The position numbers and the translations under genes are program-made. Below are positions 9,569-17,993 of a stretch of DNA of 64,000 nt, piece after piece; positions within the stretch are counted from its first letter, which is position 1; the number at the start of each line of letters is the position of its first letter. Source of the stretch: Falsihalocynthiibacter sp042445055 (GTDB lineage Bacteria > Pseudomonadota > Alphaproteobacteria > Rhodobacterales > Rhodobacteraceae); the NCBI RefSeq assembly GCF_042445055.1, contig NZ_CP170339.1, positions 2,728,001 to 2,792,000 on the forward strand. Reading direction: 5' to 3'. The notes under the pieces were generated by a model, which worked only from the letters and a program-made list of their open reading frames with translations, ran no database searches and was not told where the DNA came from.

Positions 9569-9940
9569 GGATTGCCCTCCTGAAAGTGATTAACGAATCA
9601 CTAATCTACAATTGAACTTCGAACCTATGCCTTATTTTTGTGCATGCCACCCGTGTTAGCGATAACCACCGAAAATATTTACCAAATTCGATTCCGCGCG
9701 AGAACCTCAAGAAACTTTCGCAATTCCTGAAACAGTAACGGCCGAGAGGCCATATAATCCCCCGTAAAAAAACAATAAATTGCAATCATTTCTTCTAAAC
9801 CGTTAATTTTGCGTTTACTTTTAAGGCTTGGATATACGATCGCCCTATTTCGGCCACATCTTTGTGTGAATTAAACCGATGGCGCATTGTACGCATCTTA
9901 AGGAGATCCCGTTTACCGGGCTCTGGGAAAGGCGAAACAA
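9569..9940. other. Intergenic region between divergent gdh and tadG-like genes
   Basis: 372 bases, AT-rich in its second half, between two divergently transcribed genes. It must hold both promoters. I see no coding frame and no clear repeat; an AAAGG ribosome site lies just before the ATG at 9941. Confidence 0.6.
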
Positions 9941-11713
9941 ATGTATTTGAACTTAAGGAATACCTTCACAGATTTGGGCGCAAGTAAACCGCGCCGCGCT
10001 TTATCGGCAAAAAACAGCCGTATTGTTAAGCGAGCGAATTTGTTTGGACGGAACGAGGACGGCTCTCTCATCCTCTTCTCATTGTTCATATTTGTCATCA
10101 TGCTTATCGTTGGCGGCCTCGCCGTTGATGTTATTCGCCTCGAAACCCAACGAACACGGATGCAGTACACCTTGGACCGTGCGGTTCTTGCAGCGGCGAG
10201 TCTCGATCAGGATCTTAACCCCGAAGAGGTTGTACGTGACTATTTCGACAAAGCAGGCTTGGGCGGGTATGATTTGGATATCCAGCACGAAACAGTCGTG
10301 TCTGGTGGTTTTCGCAACTACCGCAAGGTGTCTGTCGCAACGAGCCTCGAAATCGACACTACATTCATGGGGCTCATCGGGATTGATCACCTAAGCTCGC
10401 CCGCTGTCGGCTCTGCTGAGGAAGGCATTACAGACGTAGAGATTTCACTCGTTGTGGATGTTTCCGGCTCTATGGGCGGCACATCAAGCTCGGGCAATAC
10501 GAAGCTATATGAGTTGCAGCAAGCGGCCAAGGAATTTGGTTATGCGATGCTTTGCAACCCGACCGACCCCCAACGCCTACAGGAATGTACTGTTGAAGAT
10601 GGCCGTGTATCACTTACGATTGTCCCCTACGCCGAACAGGTCGACGTAGGGCCAGATTTGGCCGAGCAATACGGAGTATTCCAAGACCACGGATATTCAC
10701 GCTGCGTCGACTTTGAGTCCGAGGATTTTGAATCAACAAGCGTGAGTCTAGCAGGAGATCTTGTGCAATCTGCGCACTTCGACCGCTATAGCAATTCCTC
10801 AACTACACCGCGCAGCTTTTACTGTGACCCCATTGGCAGAGGACGCGAGATTCAACCCTTGCTGCACGATTACAATGACGTTGATGATTTCGTAAGCCAG
10901 CTTACCAGAGGTGGCTCGACATCCATTGATCAGGGTATGAAATGGGGCGTCGCGTTGCTTGATCCTGCCGCACGTCCTGCGATTCAGGCCATCACAGAAA
11001 AAGACGATCCGGTTATTCACCCCGACTATGCTGAGCGCCCGCTGGACTTTGGCGACGGAATAAACACGCGCGATTCATCTAAGGTTATCGTTCTGATGAC
11101 TGACGGTAAGCATGAGGGGCGTGCCGTTATGGACCTTAGCAAGCGCCGAGGACCTTCGCCCGTTTTCCTTGAGCTAATATCGGGCAACAACAACCCATTC
11201 GTATATTACGAGCAATATGATGAATACTACGATGTCGAAGAGGGAGCGTGGGTAAACGCCCCGGGCACGTATGAGATCAGCGGCTATGAAGAAGTATGCT
11301 CATGGTACAAGCACAAGAGCCGCTGGTATGAGCGCTGCGTTGATGAACCAACCTATACCTACGTCGAAGCCGACGTGAATAACGAAGATGATGTTAAGCA
11401 GCTTACGTGGCCTGAACTGTATGCGCTCAAGTCAATTCGATGGATCAACCAGTTCAGCGCACTCAATGATCCACTGAACTACACTGTGAATCCTACCACT
11501 CAAGACACAAACCTTTTCAACTCCTGCGAGGCAGCGAAAAGAAAGAAGATTTTGATCTTCACTTTGGGCTTCGAAGTTGAAGAGCAATACCTCAGTGTGA
11601 TGCGTAATTGTGCGAGCACCGAGAACCATTTCTTTGACGTTGACGGTACAAACATCTCAGAGGCATTTGCGGCAATCGCAAGCCAGATCAACCAGTTGCG
11701 CCTAACACAATGA
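9941..11713 (+). CDS. TadG-like pilus assembly protein with von Willebrand A domain
   Basis: 590 residues. An N-terminal membrane helix (about residues 42-62) follows a short cytoplasmic tail rich in Lys/Arg, as in Flp/Tad minor pseudopilins (TadG, Pfam Tad-like). A VWA domain begins near 166 with the MIDAS motif D173-x-S175-x-S177 (VVDVSGSMGG) and continues to a DGKHEG strand near 388. The C-terminal part (about 400-590) contains acidic and Tyr-rich stretches and ends at an amphipathic helix. It would be anchored in the inner membrane with the VWA domain in the periplasm, where TadG is thought to help build Tad pili or surface adhesion. It overlaps the next gene by 4 bases, so the three genes are one operon. 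Confidence 0.85.
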   Translation: MYLNLRNTFTDLGASKPRRALSAKNSRIVKRANLFGRNEDGSLILFSLFIFVIMLIVGGLAVDVIRLETQRTRMQYTLDRAVLAAASLDQDLNPEEVVRDYFDKAGLGGYDLDIQHETVVSGGFRNYRKVSVATSLEIDTTFMGLIGIDHLSSPAVGSAEEGITDVEISLVVDVSGSMGGTSSSGNTKLYELQQAAKEFGYAMLCNPTDPQRLQECTVEDGRVSLTIVPYAEQVDVGPDLAEQYGVFQDHGYSRCVDFESEDFESTSVSLAGDLVQSAHFDRYSNSSTTPRSFYCDPIGRGREIQPLLHDYNDVDDFVSQLTRGGSTSIDQGMKWGVALLDPAARPAIQAITEKDDPVIHPDYAERPLDFGDGINTRDSSKVIVLMTDGKHEGRAVMDLSKRRGPSPVFLELISGNNNPFVYYEQYDEYYDVEEGAWVNAPGTYEISGYEEVCSWYKHKSRWYERCVDEPTYTYVEADVNNEDDVKQLTWPELYALKSIRWINQFSALNDPLNYTVNPTTQDTNLFNSCEAAKRKKILIFTLGFEVEEQYLSVMRNCASTENHFFDVDGTNISEAFAAIASQINQLRLTQ

Positions 11714-12258
11714 CACGGAAATCCAGTATAATGAGGCGTCTTCTACGACGTTTCGCCAAGAGTGAAGCGGGGACCGCGACGATTGAATTCGTCATCCTGT
11801 TCCCGTTCATCGCAATGTTCCTTTTCGGCTCGATTGAAATTGGTGTGCTCAAAGTGCGGCATGTGATGCTGGAACGAGCCGTAGACATGTCCGTGCGGGA
11901 TTTGCGCTTGGGGACGTGGAATCCACCTACACACGACGAGCTCAAAGAGAAGATTTGCCGTCTGGCCGCTATTATTCCATCGTGTCTCGATGTCATTCTG
12001 ATTGAGCTGCGCCCAGTTTCCACTGTCACATGGGCCCCGCTCGGGACTGCGACCAACTGCGTGGACCGTGGCGAAGAGGTGAACCCTTACACCGAGTTTG
12101 ACGGCGGCCAACAAAACGAAATGATGCTTGTTCGCGCATGTGTAATCGTTGATCCGTTCTTCAAATCATCCGAGTTAGCTCTTGAACTTCCCCAGCATGA
12201 CAGTGATGGCGGTTATGCCCTCGCATCTGTATCTGCCTTCGTGAACGAGCCGAACTAA
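11710..12258 (+). CDS. TadE-like minor pseudopilin
   Basis: 182 residues. The N-terminal motif GTATIEFVILFPFIAMFLFG (about residues 21-40) is the TadE signature: a short prepilin-like leader, a Glu at position +5 of the hydrophobic stretch, and one membrane helix. The periplasmic part holds several Cys (CRLAAIIPSC, TNCVDRG, RACVIVD). It starts inside the tadG-like stop (ATGA overlap) and the next gene follows after one base. Expected role: prepilin-peptidase-processed minor pseudopilin of a Tad/Flp secretion-pilus machine. Confidence 0.85.
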   Translation: MTRKSSIMRRLLRRFAKSEAGTATIEFVILFPFIAMFLFGSIEIGVLKVRHVMLERAVDMSVRDLRLGTWNPPTHDELKEKICRLAAIIPSCLDVILIELRPVSTVTWAPLGTATNCVDRGEEVNPYTEFDGGQQNEMMLVRACVIVDPFFKSSELALELPQHDSDGGYALASVSAFVNEPN

Positions 12259-12259
12259 T

Positions 12260-12853
12260 ATGAAACAGCTTTTCTCAATACGGCACAAACTCTTGCAGCC
12301 CCCCACCACCCTCTGCAATTTTGCGAAGGATACACGCGGGAGCATGACAATCGAAGCTGTACTCATGTTCCCGATCCTCGCGTGGGCATTTGTGGCGACC
12401 TTTGCGTTCTTTGACGCGTATCAAGCGCGCAGCACCAACCTCAAGGCAACATTTACGGTTGCCGATATGCTCAGCAGACAGCTCGATCCAGTGAATGCGG
12501 ACTATATCAACGGCCTTCAAAAAATGTTCGAGTTCTTGGCGAATACGAACGATCAGGACGCTTGGCTTCGCGTGACTTCGCTGGTGTGCACAGAAGATTG
12601 TGACAAAGATACCCGTACGCTTCTTCGCGACTGGTCATACGCCACAGGCGGACATGCCGGGCTTACCAACGAGGATGTCGTAAAATACGACGGTCAAGTT
12701 CCGCTGATGCCGGTGAATGATCGCGTTTTGATGGTCGAAACCAACATGAGCTATCAGCCGGTATTCAACGTCGGAATCGATGAGTTCGAGATGATCGAAG
12801 TTGCTGTGACACGATCGCGCTTCGTGCCACAGCTTTGCTGGGAAGCCTGCTAA
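12260..12853 (+). CDS. TadE/TadF-like minor pseudopilin
   Basis: 197 residues with the same leader pattern, DTRGSMTIEAVLMFPILAW near residues 28-46, placing it in the TadE/TadF class. After the membrane helix comes a periplasmic domain with paired Cys (LVCTEDCDK) and a C terminus ending LCWEAC. It is the last gene of the three-gene set; its stop abuts the stop of the convergent gene at 12854. The core Tad machinery (CpaA-F, TadA-D) is not in this window, so this cluster depends on a machine encoded elsewhere or is a separate minor-pseudopilin set. Confidence 0.82.
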   Translation: MKQLFSIRHKLLQPPTTLCNFAKDTRGSMTIEAVLMFPILAWAFVATFAFFDAYQARSTNLKATFTVADMLSRQLDPVNADYINGLQKMFEFLANTNDQDAWLRVTSLVCTEDCDKDTRTLLRDWSYATGGHAGLTNEDVVKYDGQVPLMPVNDRVLMVETNMSYQPVFNVGIDEFEMIEVAVTRSRFVPQLCWEAC

Positions 12854-13414
12854 TCAGTCTTGACCGTGATTGCGTTGATGCACCATCGCGGCCAGTACCT
12901 CTGCCATCGATTTGGTATGTGATGCCTGAACCACACCGCCAACACCAACACGTTTACCCAAACGCCACCACAGACCTGGCGCCCATGCTCGGCCCTCTTT
13001 CTTATAGAGGTTAACCGTGAACCCGTTGGAGGGTTTGAAAGCGAAAACCCCGCGGTCGATTGACCTGACGTTTTCAATGCCCACAAGCTTGGTGCCGTCG
13101 GTCGAGAACAATCCATCTTTGGTTAGTTGCACAGCCTCAAGAGTTGCCTTGCGCATTTTCTCTCCCAGATAAACGACCACCCCGCCAAAGGCGAAAAGGA
13201 ATAGCTGCCAGATGAGCTCTGCTGGAGGCTGAACGAACGCCACATAGAGAATGATCGCTCCCAACAAATAAAGAACCGCCAATCCGAAATAGCGTCGCAG
13301 AACAGACGGCTTGACCTCAACGAAAACCGCAGGAAGGTCGCCGTCTTGAAATGTTCCGTTTGTTGGATCTAAATCGCTGCTCACTGCATTCTCCATCTTG
13401 GCTGCGCCATTCAC
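12854..13414 (-). CDS. Hypothetical membrane protein
   Basis: No family recognised. 186 residues from a GTG at 13414 (AGGG five bases upstream); an ATG at 13396 is the alternative start. A soluble N-terminal tail of about 40 residues precedes two hydrophobic segments (about 43-62, FGLAVLYLLGAIILYVAF, and about 68-84), then a soluble domain with TKDGLFSTDGTKL and the Trp-rich stretch APGLWWRLGKRVGVGG. The layout of two adjacent helices plus a small beta domain resembles bacterial PH-like/DUF membrane proteins, but I cannot assign it. It is convergent with the pseudopilin operon. Confidence 0.7.
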   Translation of the reverse strand: MNGAAKMENAVSSDLDPTNGTFQDGDLPAVFVEVKPSVLRRYFGLAVLYLLGAIILYVAFVQPPAELIWQLFLFAFGGVVVYLGEKMRKATLEAVQLTKDGLFSTDGTKLVGIENVRSIDRGVFAFKPSNGFTVNLYKKEGRAWAPGLWWRLGKRVGVGGVVQASHTKSMAEVLAAMVHQRNHGQD

Positions 13415-13555
13415 GTTTGCCCTAGTTTCCTAGAGCAGAAAACACAAGTGTGCGACTGATTAATCAAAAACGCACAGTTCATGTGCGATTTATGCTATTA
13501 TTTGAGACCACGATCCGCGCTATTTCAAAAGCATATCTTTTGAAAGGATAAGACC

Positions 13556-14467
13556 ATGTCAATTCGCCCCATCCTTGATACTTCGCTGGCCAAGCCAACG
13601 CTCGAAGGCGCTGGCGTAAAATTGCACCGCGCATTCGGATTCGAAAACCCAGACATGCTCGATCCATTTCTGCTGTTTGATGACTTCAGAAACGAAAACC
13701 CAGAGGATTTCCTTGCGGGCTTTCCGTGGCATCCACATCGTGGCATCGAAACGATCACATATGTTCTCTCGGGTTCGGTTGAACACGGCGACAGCCTTGG
13801 CAACACGGGCACGCTTGGCGCGGGCGATGTTCAATGGATGACAGCTGGCTCAGGCATCATGCATCAGGAAATGCCCCACGGCAACGCAACGGGGCAGATG
13901 CACGGCTTCCAACTCTGGGCGAATTTGCCGAGCGATCTCAAGATGACCGAGCCGCGCTATCAAGATATGAAGTCGAATGATATTCCGGTTATCATCGACG
14001 ATGATGGAACGCGCGTGAAGGTTATTACTGGCGAGTTCTGGGGCAAGCGCGGGCCGGTCGACGGTATTGCGGCGGATCCGCAATATCTGGACATTTTGGT
14101 ACCCGCAGGCGTCAAGAAGAGCTTTAAAATCGACACATACCGTCGTGCCTTTGCATATATTTTTGAAGGTTCTGGTCGCTTTTCGGACGCATCCACCCCA
14201 ACGGGTGTTCTTCTTGAAAAGGAAGTGCAAGGCCAAGAGGTGAACATCCGTGACATGTCAGGCAACCGTACGCTTGTTCGTTTCGGAACGGGTAACGAAG
14301 TCACGGTTCAAGCGGGTGACCAAGGTATCCGCTTTCTTTTGATCTCTGGCGCGCCCATCCAAGAGCCCGTCGCGTGGCATGGCCCGATTGTGATGAATAC
14401 CCGCGAGGAATTGCGTCAGGCGATGGCAGACTTGCGCAACGGTACATTCATCCGCCCAGCACACTAA
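13556..14467 (+). CDS. Pirin family protein
   Basis: Bicupin metal-binding protein of 303 residues; bacterial pirins often act as quercetinase-like dioxygenases or regulate other enzymes. Seen: the N-terminal cupin motif HPHRGIETITYVLSG with metal ligands H59 and H61, and GSGIMHQEMP with H103 and E105, all four ligands present. The pirin C-terminal cupin follows (LLEKEVQGQEV near 220 and LLISGAPIQEPVAWHGPIVMN near 263). The ribosome site AAAGGA lies 8 bases before the ATG. It is convergent with a TetR regulator, which may or may not control it. The substrate cannot be read. Confidence 0.93.
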   Translation: MSIRPILDTSLAKPTLEGAGVKLHRAFGFENPDMLDPFLLFDDFRNENPEDFLAGFPWHPHRGIETITYVLSGSVEHGDSLGNTGTLGAGDVQWMTAGSGIMHQEMPHGNATGQMHGFQLWANLPSDLKMTEPRYQDMKSNDIPVIIDDDGTRVKVITGEFWGKRGPVDGIAADPQYLDILVPAGVKKSFKIDTYRRAFAYIFEGSGRFSDASTPTGVLLEKEVQGQEVNIRDMSGNRTLVRFGTGNEVTVQAGDQGIRFLLISGAPIQEPVAWHGPIVMNTREELRQAMADLRNGTFIRPAH

Positions 14468-14471
14468 CGAT

Positions 14472-15059
14472 TTACGCGCCGACAGCCTTAAGGGCCATCT
14501 GCGCGTAAATATCCTTAACCTCGGCGCGGGTCATGCGCCCGCCCTCTCGATACCAAGTGTTTACACCCGTAAGCATCGCAATAAGGGCCATGGCGGCAAT
14601 TTTGCTATCGGCAACGTCGAACACGCATTCGGCCTGACCGCGCGTCACGATCTCTTCGAGATGTCGTTCGTAACGGCGGCGCATCTCCTCAATGATCGCA
14701 AAATTCCCGGGTTCCAGATTCCGTAACTCCATATAGGCGACGAATACGGAATCCGGCCGCTCGATATGGAAGCCGATATGAAACCGCGCGAACTGTTCAA
14801 GCTGGGCGCGCGCGCCCTCACATGGGGGAAGTTGTTCGAGAGCTTCGAAAAGCTCCTCCATATGGCTCTGCATCAAATCAAACAAAAGCGTCTGTTTGTC
14901 AGGCGTATAAAGATAAAGCGCGCCCGCCTGAACGCCGACCTCACTTGCAATCTTGCGCATTGAAACCGCCGCGAACCCCTGCTTTGCAAACAGTGAAAGC
15001 GCTGCCTCGCGGATGCGCGGGCCTGTGATATTCGAGTGGGAACCTGTTTTCCTAGCCAT
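14472..15059 (-). CDS. TetR/AcrR family transcriptional regulator
   Basis: 195 residues. The N-terminal DNA-binding domain follows the TetR pattern: IREAALSLFAKQGFAAVSM, then the helix-turn-helix KIASEVGVQAGALYLYTPDK (about residues 36-55). The C-terminal ligand domain resembles the TetR_C_33 type, with an LEQFARFHI helix near 85 and RYERHLEEIV near 129. The ligand is unknown. It is divergent from the small lipoprotein gene to its right and convergent with the pirin gene; by position either could be a target. Confidence 0.9.
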   Translation of the reverse strand: MARKTGSHSNITGPRIREAALSLFAKQGFAAVSMRKIASEVGVQAGALYLYTPDKQTLLFDLMQSHMEELFEALEQLPPCEGARAQLEQFARFHIGFHIERPDSVFVAYMELRNLEPGNFAIIEEMRRRYERHLEEIVTRGQAECVFDVADSKIAAMALIAMLTGVNTWYREGGRMTRAEVKDIYAQMALKAVGA

Positions 15060-15181
15060 GGCATTATTTTAAATGAACAATCGTTCAGGTTCTAGTGCGA
15101 ACACACCGAGGGGGCGCATCTTGTTCTTTTTGTGTGCAGGTCTATAACGAATACAATGTTTCGCTGAAGATTGAGGCAATC

Positions 15182-15472
15182 TTGTTCCGTTGTTCCGCTC
15201 TCCTTGCTGGTTTTGTCTTCGCCTTGGCGGGGTGCTCTGCGACGCCTGAAATCGGGCTTGAGCTAACATCGGCAGAACGGGCGCAACCCTATCCAACACT
15301 GATGCCTCTATCGTCCATCGACCTAAATGTTGCCACGCCCCGAACGTCGGCAACTCAAATCGGCGGCCTGGCTTCTCTCAAGAGTCGCGCGGATGCTCTT
15401 CGCGGCCCCGTAATTCCACCTGACGACCGCGACGAACTTGAGGCCGCAATAGAACGGCGTCAGGGCCAATAG
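15182..15472 (+). CDS. Small putative lipoprotein, unknown function
   Basis: No family recognised. The frame is open from an ATG at 15095, but that start would put about 29 polar residues before a signal sequence. A TTG at 15182 has GAGG five bases upstream and gives a clean signal FRCSALLAGFVFALAGC, with lipobox LAGC, so I choose it (about 96 residues). The mature part is polar with Pro/Ser/Thr stretches and no Cys. It is divergent from the TetR gene and upstream of hom. Confidence 0.6.
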   Translation: MFRCSALLAGFVFALAGCSATPEIGLELTSAERAQPYPTLMPLSSIDLNVATPRTSATQIGGLASLKSRADALRGPVIPPDDRDELEAAIERRQGQ

Positions 15473-15594
15473 AATAATCCGCGTCATTGCGTAAATAAAT
15501 CACTGCGACGGGTGCGCCTCCGTTGCACATGGAAGGTTTTCAGGCTAACAGACGCTCACCTAACCCTCTGATGAATAGAACCAAGGACCACCCT

Positions 15595-16881
15595 ATGACC
15601 GCGCCTTTACGACTTGGAATTGCTGGATTGGGAACCGTTGGTGTCGGGGTTGTGAAAATCATTCGACAAAAGGCGAATATGCTCGCCGACCGCTCTGGTC
15701 GCCCTATCGTGATTACCGCCGTGTCTGCCCGCTCGCGCGACAAAGATCGCGGCGTGCCTCTCTCGGACTACGCATGGGAAGATGATCCCATTGCACTGGC
15801 GCAACGCGACGATGTTGACGTGTTCGTAGAGTTGATGGGCGGCAGTGAAGGCACCGCAAGGGAAGCAACAGAAGCGGCTCTGGCTGCTGGCAAAGATGTC
15901 GTCACCGCGAACAAGGCCCTACTCGCGATCCACGGCCACGAACTCGCTATTGCTGCGGAAAAAGTTGATCGTGTCATCAGGTTCGAAGCCGCCGTAGCAG
16001 GCGGAATTCCCGTCGTAAAAGCCCTTACCGAAGGTCTCGCAGGTAACGACATCACCCGCATTATGGGCGTGATGAACGGAAGCTGTAACTACATCCTGAC
16101 GCGCATGCAAAACGCTGGCCTGACATATGAAGAAGTGTTCGAGGAGGCCAATCAGCTTGGTTATCTCGAAGCCGATCCAAACCTTGACGTCGGCGGTATA
16201 GATGCGGGCCACAAACTCGCGCTGCTATCGGCGATTGCCTATGGCACCAAGGTTGATTTCGAAGGCGTAGAGCTTGAAGGCATTCAGCGCGTCACCATCG
16301 AAGATATCGAACAAGCCGCCGATATGGGATATCGCATCAAGCTTTTGGGCGTAGCGCAGCGTACGGGCCGCGGTCTTGAGCAGCGTATGTCGCCCTGCTT
16401 GGTGCCATCGGATTCGCCGCTCGGACAGCTCGAGGGTGGCACCAATATGGTTGTTATCGAGGGCGACGAAGTTGGCCAGATCGTTCTGCGCGGTGCGGGC
16501 GCTGGCGAAGGTCCGACCGCAAGTGCTGTACTCTCGGATATCGTCGATATCGCTCGTGGAACCCGTTTGGCAACATTCGGGAAGCCTGCGGAAGGTTTGG
16601 AAGCCGCGACAAGCGCAACCTCCAGTGCTTCGGCCCCGTATTACTTGCGTCTTGAGCTATTGGACAAGCCCGGTGCGCTGGCGCAAATCGCGACGGAACT
16701 GGGCGAGGCAGGCATCTCTATTGACCGGATGCGCCAATACGGCCATGCCGCCCAAACAGCACCTGTTTTGATTGTTACGCATAAAACCACCCGCAGCGCC
16801 ATTGAGGACGCTATAGTCGGATTCAAGAAAACGGCGGTATTGGCTTCCGATCCTGTCGCGATACGTATCGAAGCGGTCTGA
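15595..16881 (+). CDS. hom: Homoserine dehydrogenase
   Basis: Reduces aspartate-semialdehyde to homoserine in the threonine/methionine branch. From the ATG at 15595 (AAGGA upstream) it is 428 residues; an upstream ATG at 15523 would add 24 residues without a match to the family. Seen: the Rossmann motif LGIAGLGTVGVGVVKI at the N terminus, VTANKALLA near 104, GGIPVVKALTEGLAGN near 131 and MNGSCNYILTRM near 155 with the catalytic block LGYLEADPNLDVGGIDA near 182. A C-terminal ACT domain (about 351-425) suggests threonine feedback control. It is followed by glpX and recJ on the same strand. Confidence 0.96.
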   Translation: MTAPLRLGIAGLGTVGVGVVKIIRQKANMLADRSGRPIVITAVSARSRDKDRGVPLSDYAWEDDPIALAQRDDVDVFVELMGGSEGTAREATEAALAAGKDVVTANKALLAIHGHELAIAAEKVDRVIRFEAAVAGGIPVVKALTEGLAGNDITRIMGVMNGSCNYILTRMQNAGLTYEEVFEEANQLGYLEADPNLDVGGIDAGHKLALLSAIAYGTKVDFEGVELEGIQRVTIEDIEQAADMGYRIKLLGVAQRTGRGLEQRMSPCLVPSDSPLGQLEGGTNMVVIEGDEVGQIVLRGAGAGEGPTASAVLSDIVDIARGTRLATFGKPAEGLEAATSATSSASAPYYLRLELLDKPGALAQIATELGEAGISIDRMRQYGHAAQTAPVLIVTHKTTRSAIEDAIVGFKKTAVLASDPVAIRIEAV

Positions 16882-16941
16882 TTTCATGGGCTGGCCCGCC
16901 CGTGTTCAGAGCGTCCCTTAAGAGAGAGCAAGGAATGTTTT

Positions 16942-17907
16942 ATGGCTAATGCCAAAGATTTTAACGATAGAATGCTGTCACTGGGCCTTGCCCGTGTGTC
17001 AGAAGCAGCGGCAATTGCCAGCGCCAACCTGATTGGCCGAGGTGACGAAAAAGCAGCCGACCAAGCAGCCGTAAACGCGATGCGCGATCAGCTTAATATG
17101 CTCGATATCGACGGTGTCGTTGTTATCGGCGAAGGCGAACGCGACGAGGCTCCAATGCTTTACATCGGTGAAGAAGTCGGCACAGGCACAGGCCCCGCCG
17201 TTGATATCGCCCTTGATCCGCTTGAGGGGACAACCCTCACCGCCAAAGATATGCCCAACGCGCTGACCGTGATCGCAATGGGGCCGCGCGGCTCAATGCT
17301 GCATGCACCCGATGTGTATATGGACAAGCTCGCAATCGGTCCCGGTTATGACGTTGATACGGTTACACTTGATATGTCGCCCTCCGAGCGCGTCGCGGCC
17401 CTTGCCAAAGCCAAAGGCTGTGAAAGCAAAGATATCACGGTATGCGTTTTGGAGCGCCCGCGCCACGAAGCTATGATCGCAGAGCTGCGCGAAACTGGCG
17501 CTGCTATCCGGTTGATCACCGACGGCGACGTTGCAGGTGTCATCCACTGCGCAGAGGCAGAGATTACCGGAATTGACATGTATATGGGTTCTGGTGGTGC
17601 TCCTGAAGGTGTGCTGGCAGCAGCGGCGCTCAAATGTATGGGCGGGCAAATCTATGGTCGCCTCGTCTTCCGCAATGATGATGAACGCGGCCGCGCAACC
17701 AAGATCGGCATCACAGATTTCGATCGCGTCTACACCCGTGACGATCTGGTGACCGAGGACGTTATTTTTGCAGCGACCGGCGTAACCGATGGGTCGGTTG
17801 TCTCTGGAATTAAGCGCGAAGTCGGGCACCTTACGACCGAAACAATTCTCATGCGCTCCAAGACAGGTTCGGTGCGGCGCATGATCTATCGCAATCCAAC
17901 GAAATAG
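16942..17907 (+). CDS. glpX: Class II fructose-1,6-bisphosphatase GlpX
   Basis: Gluconeogenic and Calvin-type phosphatase that hydrolyses fructose-1,6-bisphosphate. 321 residues; metal/substrate motifs include GEGERDEAPML near 62-72, DPLEGTT near 92-98, KDITVCVLERPRH near 162, ITDGDVAG near 192 and GSGGAPEGVLAAAALKCMGG near 213. AAGGA precedes the ATG at 16942. It lies 60 bases after hom and 86 before recJ on the same strand, an arrangement common in Rhodobacterales. Confidence 0.96.
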   Translation: MANAKDFNDRMLSLGLARVSEAAAIASANLIGRGDEKAADQAAVNAMRDQLNMLDIDGVVVIGEGERDEAPMLYIGEEVGTGTGPAVDIALDPLEGTTLTAKDMPNALTVIAMGPRGSMLHAPDVYMDKLAIGPGYDVDTVTLDMSPSERVAALAKAKGCESKDITVCVLERPRHEAMIAELRETGAAIRLITDGDVAGVIHCAEAEITGIDMYMGSGGAPEGVLAAAALKCMGGQIYGRLVFRNDDERGRATKIGITDFDRVYTRDDLVTEDVIFAATGVTDGSVVSGIKREVGHLTTETILMRSKTGSVRRMIYRNPTK

Positions 17908-17951
17908 TACGAGGGTGCCGCCCTCCACTATTAAATTGACAGAAACCAACA

Positions 17952-17974
17952 TAGCGCGTCCAATGGGCGCGCTA
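17952..17974 (+). terminator. Possible hairpin between glpX and recJ
   Basis: A TAGCGCG/CGCGCTA stem (17952-17958 with 17968-17974) lies in the 86-base gap. There is no T run, so it may attenuate transcription or simply be a structured leader of recJ. Confidence 0.3.
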
Positions 17975-17993
17975 TAATCATATAGGGGCCCGC

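Noticed and set aside
17293..17952. 219-residue frame antisense to glpX
   Set aside because: Mirror of the glpX coding sequence with no features of its own.
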